Source: Gammaproteobacteria bacterium (lineage in GTDB: Bacteria > Pseudomonadota > Gammaproteobacteria > Pseudomonadales > Azotimanducaceae). Taken from it: a stretch of 20,798 nucleotides of DNA. The notes beneath the pieces were generated by a model that did no database searches, was not told where the DNA came from, and was given only the letters and a program-made list of their open reading frames with translations. The stretch covers positions 1-20,798 of the forward strand of contig VXPR01000484.1 in the NCBI GenBank assembly GCA_009839405.1. Direction: 5' to 3'. Both the position numbers and the translations under genes were made by a program. Positions 1 through 7,100 of this stretch are shown here, piece after piece. The first letter of the stretch is position 1; the number at the start of each line of letters is the position of its first letter.

Positions 1-80
1 CTCGCGGTGCGTGGCCGGCGTCAGTTCCTTCCGCGTCAGCGACTCGGCGTCCCCGGCGGGGTGGGAACTCCGAACGAAGC

Positions 81-113
81 CTCTCCTGTCACTCTCCTGT
101 CACTCCCCTGTCG
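81..113. repeat. 11-bp tandem repeat, three copies
   Basis: Three adjacent copies of an 11-base unit are visible: ctctcctgtca at 81-91, the identical unit at 92-102, and ctcccctgtcg at 103-113 with two changes. The repeat lies immediately before the signal-peptide-like coding sequence of the cytochrome. Because 11 is not a multiple of 3, gain or loss of one unit would change which upstream frame joins the cytochrome frame. Confidence 0.85.
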
Positions 114-158
114 CGCCAGCGCCGCTTACGGCGCAGCCGCCTAGCGGCGCTTGTCGTC

Positions 159-602
159 TTGACGGCAACGTGGAGCGCGGCGGCACAGCCACCAGCCGTA
201 AGCGCGCCTTACGAAGCCGAGTTCGAGTTTCGCGTCGAGCTGCCCGAGCCACCGGCGCTTGAAGCCACTGAAGAGGACCTGGCCTTGGGCGCTGCGCTCT
301 ACGCGGTCCACTGTGCCTCGTGCCACGGCGACGGAGCTGTTTCCGACAGCGAATTCTCTGACCTTCGCTACAGCCCCACTCCGGTACACCGGTCGTGGAA
401 CGCAATCGTCGTCGAAGGCATCTACGCCACCGGCGGAATGCCGGCATTCAAGGCGACCCTAAGCACGAAGGACGCCGAAGCAATTCGAGCCTTCGTCGTC
501 CATCAGGCCCGCATCGCCTACGAGACGTGCAACGCCATCGACCAGGACGCGGAGCCAGCCCGCCACCAGAGCCTTTGCACCCGCGTTCTCCCGGGCGATT
601 GA
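159..602 (+). CDS. Small exported c-type cytochrome (start uncertain)
   Basis: This encodes a single-heme class I cytochrome c, expected to carry electrons in the periplasm. The heme-binding motif CASCH is at residues 52-56 and the likely sixth ligand is Met94 in GGMPAF, counted from the TTG at 159. The DLRYSP segment and the GGMPAF/DAEAIRAFV tail resemble the cytochrome domain attached to or partnering PQQ alcohol dehydrogenases, so it may accept electrons from such an enzyme outside the window. The C-terminal extension holds two cysteines (124 and 140) that could form a disulfide. The start is unclear. Upstream in frame there is an arginine-rich then hydrophobic stretch ending in WSAAAQ, a good signal peptide, yet no ATG, GTG or TTG precedes it and the frame is open to the left edge. 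The true start could be CTG at 108 or lie outside the window. Confidence 0.8.
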   Translation: MTATWSAAAQPPAVSAPYEAEFEFRVELPEPPALEATEEDLALGAALYAVHCASCHGDGAVSDSEFSDLRYSPTPVHRSWNAIVVEGIYATGGMPAFKATLSTKDAEAIRAFVVHQARIAYETCNAIDQDAEPARHQSLCTRVLPGD

Positions 603-603
603 A

Positions 604-624
604 CGCTCCGCTTCCCTCGGAGCG
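604..624. terminator. Possible bidirectional hairpin between the cytochrome and ilvC
   Basis: A perfect 7-bp stem, CGCTCCG at 604-610 and CGGAGCG at 618-624 with a 7-base loop, begins two bases after the cytochrome stop and lies downstream of the convergent ilvC. Another 5-bp stem (GCGCC/GGCGC) sits around 657-671, close to the ilvC stop. Neither has a T-tract, so intrinsic termination is only possible and not shown. Confidence 0.3.
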
Positions 625-678
625 CACCGCGCAGAGCCACATTCGCGGCTAGAGGGGCGCCAGGAAGGCGCTGCCTGA

Positions 679-1698
679 TCAGTTCTTGGTTTTGTCCACC
701 AGTTGGTTCTCGGCGATCCAGGGCATCAAGGCCCGCAGGAGCCTGCCGACCTCTTCGAATTCGTGGCTGCTGCTCATGCGGCGCATGGCCTTGATGGTGG
801 GGGCGCCGGCGCGGTTTTCGGTGACGAACTCGCGGGCGAAGGCGCCGGACTGGATTTCGGCGAGCATGCGCTTCATCTCGGCCTTGGTTTCGTCGGTGAC
901 GATGCGGGGGCCGCGGGTGAGGCCGCCGTATTCGGCGGTGTTGGAGACGGTGTACCACATGTTGGAGACGCCGCCTTCGTAGAAGAAGTCGACGATCAGC
1001 TTGAGTTCGTGCAGGCACTCGAAATAGGCCATCTCTGGGGCGTAGCCGGCTTCCACCAGGGTCTCGAAGCCGGCGGTGACGAGGGCCGCGGCGCCGCCGC
1101 AGAGCACGGCCTGTTCGCCGAAGAGGTCTGTCTCCGTCTCTTCGCGGAAGCTCGTCTCGATGATGCCGGCGCGGCCGCCGCCGTTGGCGGAGGCGTAGGA
1201 GAGGGCGATTTCCTTGGCGTTGCCGCTGGCGTTCTGGCCAATGGCGATGAGACTCGGAACGCCGCCGCCTTCGACGTAGGTAGAGCGAACCGTGTGGCCA
1301 GGGCCTTTGGGTGCGATCATGATGACGTCGAGGTCGGCACGCGGCTCGATGAGGCCGAAGTGGATGTTGAAGCCGTGGGCGAAGGCGATGGCTGCGTCCG
1401 GCTTGATGTTGGGCTCGATCTCGTCGGAATAGATCTGCTGCTGGTGCTCGTCGGGCGTCAGGATCATCACGAGGTCGGCATCGGTCACCGCTTCCACCAC
1501 CGGCTGTACGGTGAAGCCGGCGTTCTCCGCCTTGGGCCATGAGCCCGACCCCTCGCGCAGGCCAATCTTGATGTTGGCGACGCCGGAGTCGCGCAGATTG
1601 TTGGCGTGGGCGTGGCCTTGCGAACCGTAGCCCACCACCACCACCTTCATCTTCTGGATGATCGAGAGGTCGGCATCCTTGTCGTAGTACACCTGCAT
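679..1698 (-). CDS. ilvC: Ketol-acid reductoisomerase
   Basis: IlvC converts acetolactate or acetohydroxybutyrate to the dihydroxy acid using NADPH and Mg2+, the second common step of branched-chain amino acid synthesis in the cytoplasm. The product is 339 residues, the short class I length. The Rossmann motif GYGSQGHAHA is at residues 23-32 and the cofactor-specificity loop GLREGSGSW at 46-54 looks NADPH-type. The catalytic His is His108 (FAHGF). Metal ligands appear as Asp191 and Glu195 in DLFGEQ, and Glu227 and Glu231; Ser252 is the expected substrate contact. A GGAGGG ribosome binding site lies about 8 bases before the ATG. It is the last gene of ilvB-ilvN-ilvC, 41 bases after ilvN. All key residues are present. 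Confidence 0.98.
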   Translation of the reverse strand: MQVYYDKDADLSIIQKMKVVVVGYGSQGHAHANNLRDSGVANIKIGLREGSGSWPKAENAGFTVQPVVEAVTDADLVMILTPDEHQQQIYSDEIEPNIKPDAAIAFAHGFNIHFGLIEPRADLDVIMIAPKGPGHTVRSTYVEGGGVPSLIAIGQNASGNAKEIALSYASANGGGRAGIIETSFREETETDLFGEQAVLCGGAAALVTAGFETLVEAGYAPEMAYFECLHELKLIVDFFYEGGVSNMWYTVSNTAEYGGLTRGPRIVTDETKAEMKRMLAEIQSGAFAREFVTENRAGAPTIKAMRRMSSSHEFEEVGRLLRALMPWIAENQLVDKTKN

Positions 1699-1739
1699 GG
1701 TCGTTTCCCTCCGCTTGTCTCTTGCTGGCCCGATGTGCC

Positions 1740-2231
1740 CTAAAGCCCCAGTATCTTCTCGTTCCTGCCGATGCCGGAAACTCCCGACCGCACCACTTCG
1801 ACGATGGCCGTTTTCGGCAGCGCGCGAATGAAGTTGTCGAGCTTGCCGGAAGTGCCCGTGAGCAGCACCGTGTAGAGGTTCTCCGCGACATCCACAATCT
1901 GCCCTCGAAAGATGTCGCAGGTGCGTTTCACCTCCGCCCGCATCACGCCCTCGGCGCGCACCTTGAGCAGCATCATCTCGCGTTCGACATGCTCGCCGTC
2001 GGTAAGGTCCACCACCCGCACCACCTCGATGAGCCGGTTCAGGTGCTTGGTGATCTGCTCGATCTTGCTGTCGTCGCCGCTGGTGCAGAGCGTCAGGCGC
2101 GACAGCGTTGGATCCTCCGTCGGCGCGACGCTGAGCGACTCGATGTTGTAGTTGCGCTGGGCAAAGAGCCCCACCACCCGCGACAGCGCACCGGCCTCGT
2201 TCTCGATCAGCACTGCGATCAGGCGTCGCAT
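1740..2231 (-). CDS. ilvN: Acetolactate synthase small (regulatory) subunit
   Basis: This is the regulatory subunit of acetohydroxyacid synthase; it raises the activity of the large subunit and binds the feedback inhibitor valine. The 163-residue product matches E. coli IlvH almost end to end. It has an N-terminal ACT domain (residues about 1-75) with the family signatures LIENEAGALSRV and NYNIESLSVAPTEDP, then the small-subunit C-terminal domain containing FRGQIVDV and LTGTSGKLD. Either the name ilvN or ilvH could be used; the sequence is closer to IlvH. It starts 35 bases after the ilvB stop and precedes ilvC by 41 bases, so the three genes are very probably co-transcribed. Confidence 0.97.
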   Translation of the reverse strand: MRRLIAVLIENEAGALSRVVGLFAQRNYNIESLSVAPTEDPTLSRLTLCTSGDDSKIEQITKHLNRLIEVVRVVDLTDGEHVEREMMLLKVRAEGVMRAEVKRTCDIFRGQIVDVAENLYTVLLTGTSGKLDNFIRALPKTAIVEVVRSGVSGIGRNEKILGL

Positions 2232-2266
2232 CGTGGTGTGTCCAAACTACTGTCTGTCTGGTGCGG

Positions 2267-4027
2267 TCAGACGGCGCGATCCAGGATCATGTCCTTCATG
2301 GCGCCGCCCTTGATTGCCATGGGATAGACATGCTCGTCCGGATCGATGTGAGCATCCACGAATACGAGATCGCCCTTGTGCTTGTCGCCAAAGACATCCG
2401 CCATCACCGCGTCGAGTTCGTCGAGATCCTGAACCCGATAGCCGACATGGCCAAACGACTCGGCGAGATGGACGAAGTCCGGCAAGGCATCGCGATACGT
2501 GCTGTGCGAGTGGCGACCGCCGTATTGCATGTCCTGCCACTGCTTCACCATGCCGAGGGCCTTGTTGTTGAGATTTATGATTTTGATGGGCAGTGCATAT
2601 TGCATGCAGGTGGATAGCTCCTGCATGTTCATCATGAAGCTGCCTTCGCCGGTGATGCAGGCGACCACTGCATCGGGATGGGCGAACTGCACGCCCATCG
2701 CCGCCGGCAAGCCGAAGCCCATCGTGCCGAGGCCACCGCTGTTGATCCACCGCCGGGGCTGATCGAAGTGATAGTACTGCGCGGCGAACATCTGATGCTG
2801 CCCAACGTCGCTTGAGACAAAGGCGTCACCGCCCGTCGCCCGATACACCGCCTGCACCACCTGCTGCGGCAACAGCGAACCCGCAGCCCCGTTGCGATGG
2901 CGCTGGTCGTGGTCGAGACCGTGTTCGGCCCGCCAGCGATCGATGCGCTCCCACCATTCGGCAAGGGCGACGCGATCAGGCCGCGAGGGATCCCGTGCCA
3001 TCTCCGCATTGACGATTCGCTTGAGTTCCGGGAGCACTGAGTCCACAGGCCCGACGATGGGGATGTCGGCACGGACGATCTTGGAGATGCTCGCGGGATC
3101 GATGTCGATGTGGACGATCTTGGCATCTGGCGAGAACTGCGCCGGATCGTTCGTCACGCGGTCGTCGAAGCGAGCGCCCACCGCGAAGATGAGGTCGGCG
3201 TGGTGCATGGCCATGTTGGCCTCGTAGGTGCCGTGCATGCCCAACATGCCGAGAAAGTGCGGCTTCGAGCCCGGGTACGCGCCAAGCCCCATCAACGTGC
3301 TGGTGACCGGATAGCCAAGCATGTCCGCAATGCTGGTGAGGGTGCTGCCGGCGTTGCCTTGCACCAGACCGCCGCCGGTGTAGATGACGGGCCGCCTGGC
3401 TTCGAGCAGCGCTTGAGCGGCCTTGCGAATCTGGCCGCCGTGGCCGCGCGTTGTCGGCGCGTAGGAACGAAGCGTCACCGAATCCGGAAACTCGTAGGGG
3501 AACAGTTGGGCGGGATCGGTGGTGTCCTTCGGCACGTCGATCACCACCGGCCCTGGGCGACCTGTGCTCGCGATGTAGAACGCCTCGGCGACGATGCGCG
3601 GAATTTCGGATGCTTCCTTGACGAGGTAGCTGTGCTTCACGACCGGCCGCGAGACCCCGACCATGTCGGTTTCCTGAAACGCATCCGTGCCAATGAACTC
3701 GTTCGCCACCTGGCCGGAAATCACCACCATCGGGATGGAGTCCATGTACGCGGTGGCGATGCCGGTCACGGCGTTGGTGGCGCCCGGCCCCGAGGTGACG
3801 AGCACCACCCCCGGCTTTCCGGTCGCACGGGCATACCCATCCGCCATGTGCGTCGCTGCCTGCTCGTGGCGCACCAGAATATGCTCCACCCGCTGCTGGC
3901 GGAAGATGGCGTCATAGATGTGCAGCGCCGCGCCGCCGGGATAGCCGAAGATGTACTCGACCCCGGCATCCTGCAACGCCCGAATCAGCATGTCGCCACC
4001 GGACAGATGTTCGGTTTGCTCGCTCAC
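2267..4027 (-). CDS. ilvB: Acetolactate synthase large (catalytic) subunit
   Basis: This is the thiamine-diphosphate enzyme that condenses two pyruvates, or pyruvate with 2-oxobutyrate, as the first common step of valine, leucine and isoleucine synthesis. The 586 residues have the usual three-domain order. Glu55 in VRHEQAATHMADGYARATG is the catalytic ThDP-activating glutamate. The ThDP-binding motif runs from GEG at 460-462 to NN at 487-488; GEG replaces the textbook GDG, a conservative change also seen in related enzymes. The C-terminal WQDM and HVYPM segments are typical. The start is GTG: a stop closes the frame upstream and no ATG intervenes before Met13. No clear Shine-Dalgarno sequence precedes it. 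It is the first ilv gene and is most like the IlvI isozyme family. Confidence 0.96.
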   Translation of the reverse strand: MSEQTEHLSGGDMLIRALQDAGVEYIFGYPGGAALHIYDAIFRQQRVEHILVRHEQAATHMADGYARATGKPGVVLVTSGPGATNAVTGIATAYMDSIPMVVISGQVANEFIGTDAFQETDMVGVSRPVVKHSYLVKEASEIPRIVAEAFYIASTGRPGPVVIDVPKDTTDPAQLFPYEFPDSVTLRSYAPTTRGHGGQIRKAAQALLEARRPVIYTGGGLVQGNAGSTLTSIADMLGYPVTSTLMGLGAYPGSKPHFLGMLGMHGTYEANMAMHHADLIFAVGARFDDRVTNDPAQFSPDAKIVHIDIDPASISKIVRADIPIVGPVDSVLPELKRIVNAEMARDPSRPDRVALAEWWERIDRWRAEHGLDHDQRHRNGAAGSLLPQQVVQAVYRATGGDAFVSSDVGQHQMFAAQYYHFDQPRRWINSGGLGTMGFGLPAAMGVQFAHPDAVVACITGEGSFMMNMQELSTCMQYALPIKIINLNNKALGMVKQWQDMQYGGRHSHSTYRDALPDFVHLAESFGHVGYRVQDLDELDAVMADVFGDKHKGDLVFVDAHIDPDEHVYPMAIKGGAMKDMILDRAV

Positions 4028-4045
4028 AAAAGGATACTCGCCAGA

Positions 4046-4064
4046 GCCCTCGCGAAAAAAGGGC
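4046..4064 (-). promoter_or_regulatory. Hairpin in the ilvB leader
   Basis: On the minus strand the ilvB leader contains GCCCT then a T-rich 9-base loop then AGGGC (4064-4046), ending about 18 bases before the GTG start. Nested CGCG repeats at 4051-4054 and 4064-4067 allow an alternative pairing. The position next to a start with no visible Shine-Dalgarno could mean translational or attenuation control. No leader peptide rich in Ile, Val or Leu codons was found, so this is only a candidate. Confidence 0.3.
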
Positions 4065-4100
4065 GCGAATCATAACAAGACCACGCAAGCGGCCTTGCCC

Positions 4101-4143
4101 CAAAAAAAGAAAGAAGAGGACGCCCGCCCTTTTCAGTGGGGCG
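4101..4143 (-). terminator. Weak terminator-like element after the large secreted protein gene
   Basis: Read on the minus strand, a 5-bp stem CGCCC/GGGCG (4143-4139 and 4129-4125, loop of 9) is followed by a pyrimidine-rich stretch ending in seven Ts (4108-4102). It falls 40-80 bases after the stop at 4183 and before ilvB. The T-run is about 15 bases from the stem, which is far for a classical intrinsic terminator. It may instead be part of the ilv leader. Confidence 0.3.
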
Positions 4144-4182
4144 AAATCCTACGGTGCATCGAGTCGAGGTTGCGGCGCCCGC

Positions 4183-7100
4183 TCAACGAACCTGCGCGTG
4201 TGGGGCGGCTGGGAGACGTACGTCGTTGTCGAGCAGCAGGCTGCCGGCTGCATTGCGGATGCGTACGGCGTGTACCTCGCGAGCTTGCATCGGGACGCGC
4301 ACAGCCCATGTGCCGGCACGGCCTGCCGACGCGTTGCCAGCGTCTGCAGTGGCAAGGGGTTGGCGGTGCATCTGAAGCCCTGAGTCGTCATGGAGGGTGA
4401 GGACGAAACTGCCCTTTGGATCGATCCGAGGCGGTGAGGTGCTGGTGGCAGCGGCGAACAGGGACCAGAAACCGTGTTCGTCCACCGATCCCGTCAGCGC
4501 GAGGCTGCGAACGATGGCAGGTGCATGGCTGACCCCGCCATCGACCGCGCCCGCATTCCCGTTCCGACCGCCACTGCCACGGTTGCCGCCGGAATTCGAC
4601 GCCACCTGCATCGTGGCTCCGTTACGTTCCGCCGCTTCTCTCGCGCCGTCGCCCCACGCCAAGGCCCGCCGATAGCTGTATACGGAGATGTGCTGTGGGG
4701 CGCAGCCCGACATCAGGTCGTAGTAGTTCTCGGTGGCCGTGATGAACCGCTGCTCGAGGAACGAGTAGCTGCCCTCGGTACCGATGCCGGCGTACGGGAA
4801 CGCAGGGTCCCCCAACGCCTGGCAAGGCACCGACCGCAGCCCCATGCCCCATCCGAGACCGAACGCCACCAGTTCGGCGAGCCCAGTGTCGCCGACGACG
4901 ACCTGATTGGCGCCGCCATAGACGTGGTTGGAGTCGGACTCCCATCCGTCCGGCATTGCCGCGACGGCAATGTGAAACTCGTCCGCCGCACCCTCCTCGT
5001 TGGCGAGTTGCACCACTCGGTCGAAGAGCCGGTCCGCATCGACTCGCTGGCCGCTTCGCTCCTCGGCGGAGAGTTCATAGACGAGTGCAGCTCTCACCCG
5101 TGCGCTCACGCCGGCAATCGGCAACAGGCTGCGCGCCACCTCGAGGAGGGCGTCGGCGCTCACGGTCGGCGTCGTGTCAACGACCTGAACGGGTACGAAC
5201 ACCGGTTTCAGCGCCGGCAGCGTTCTCGGCGTGAGCGAAGCGAAACTCAATCGCGGTGTTGCGGTGACATCGGCGTCCAACTGCGCGTTGGGGTCGGCCA
5301 CGAGTTCAAGGCCGTTTCCCCGCACGAACTGCGCGCCTTGCAGCGGCATGGTGTAGCTTGACACCCACTTTCTGCCGCGTCGCATGGAGCCGGCGTACTC
5401 GGCATCCAAAGGCGCCGCAACACCCGCGACGTGTATGCCGGCAGCGAGCGGCGGCGTTGCCGCAGACTCGTGCTCGATATGCACCCGCAGGACGCTTTGG
5501 CGGTTGGCGATGGCGTCGACGCGCCCGGTTCCGCCCTTCAGGGTGAACCGCCCCGCGAGGGGCCCTTGAAAGACCTCCACTTCCCTTACGCGAATCACGC
5601 CGTCTCGACAGAGCACGTCCCAGGCCACGGGCACGCGGGTGCTCTTCACGCGAATCGTCAGCCGCACATTGGCGGTTCCACCGGCCCGGCAGGGCATCCG
5701 CAGGTTGTTGGTGACGCTTTGCCCGCGACGCACAAAGCCACTGGCGCGGCCAACGAGGACGTCGGGGTGATCCGCCTCCACCGCGAAGGACATCCGCGGC
5801 TGCCTCGGCCATGCGGACATGGCCGTCCAAGTCAGGCTGGACTTGGCGGCTTGGGACGGGGAACCGAGCGTTGCGGCGGGTGCCGCCGCTACACGGATCT
5901 GCACCGGCGTGGTGGAGATATCCGTAGCGCTCCCGTCCACACGGCGCGTGCTGCTTTCGCCCACGGCGCTGTGCGCGAGCGATGCCTCGTTGCCGGCCCG
6001 GTCCGTGATCGCACCGCCCTCGAGCCGCAACGCATCGGCCGGAATCGCGAGCCCGTTCGCGTCCGCATCTGCACGCGAAACCACATAGCTGAAGCGCAGC
6101 CCGTCGGCACCGGAGTTGCCATCGAACGACGCCAGACGGGTGTCGTCGCCAATGACAATCGCCAGTTGTTCGGAACCGGTGGCGACCACCGGCTCGCTGA
6201 ACCGGACGACCACCGAAACAACGGCGCCGGCGCCAAAGGTGCCGTTCGCGGCCGGTGCGGCAATGCTCACGCCTTCGATGCGGGGTACCCTGGTGTCGAC
6301 GCTGAAGGGCTCGATCGTCTCCGCGTAGGCAGAAAGATCCCCGCTGACGACATTGCCTTCGTCGTCCCTGATGGAGATGGCTAGCAGGCGGAATGCCCCT
6401 CTTGCCAACTCCAGATCCGTCACGTTCTCGCCGGCCTGGATGACTCGGCTGCAGACGAAATGGCGGTCGCGCCCGTTTCGAGGCGTGCAGGGAAGCTCGC
6501 GTACCCCCACCTTCAGCCTTGCTGCGCCGCCGACGTTCACCGGCTCCGTAAAGACGACATGAAACGTGAGGGTTTGTCCCTCGCCGAAGCGGGTGCCGCC
6601 GTGGGCCGGCGGCTCGAGGACCACGCCGTGGAAGCTCGAGCCGATTGCCGGGCCAAACGAACGGGGCAGCGCAATGGAATCAACCGCGACTTCACGCCCC
6701 CGAGCATCGAGGAACGACACGTCGGCCCAGCCCTCGGGCGGCAGTTGCACGCCGACGAAGTCGAAGTCGTCCTCGGCAAAGCCGGGGAAGCGGTAGCCGA
6801 TGTCCCACAGGTTCCTGTCCCTGTCCACGAAGGAGTGTCGTGGCCTGTCGAAGCGTGTGACGCGACGCTCGCCAGCCACAACAAACTCCGGCGTTCCCCG
6901 CGCCACAACCATGCCGTCAAAGGACAGTTGGCCGCCATTCCAACTCACTCTGGACCCCACTTGTCGGGGGCGAGCTGCTGCAACTCGCGTTCCATCGACT
7001 TTGTGGTCTTCAGCCGTGAATGGCGTGAACGCCATCGACTCGCCATCGATGGCGTTCCCGACTGCGTCCTCGACCGGTCCCACGGTTACGGCGCCGGCAA

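Noticed and set aside
460..462. Possible start of the cytochrome after its heme motif
   Set aside because: It would remove the CASCH heme site; the heme and methionine ligand are in one continuous frame.
518..1897. Minus-strand frame of about 460 codons across ilvC
   Set aside because: It is an arginine-rich out-of-frame reading of ilvC, which itself is fully intact.
3350..3450. GEG instead of GDG considered as a broken thiamine site in IlvB
   Set aside because: The actual GEG motif lies near 2645-2655, the change is conservative and I recall it in functional relatives, so it is not evidence of inactivation.
3110..4075. Plus-strand frame antisense to ilvB
   Set aside because: It is His/Val/Gly-rich with no conserved motifs, mirrored by clear ilvB coding on the minus strand.
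3912..4103. Possible ilv leader peptide overlapping the ilvB start
   Set aside because: The short frame is not enriched in Ile, Val or Leu codons and overlaps ilvB itself, so it does not look like an attenuator peptide.
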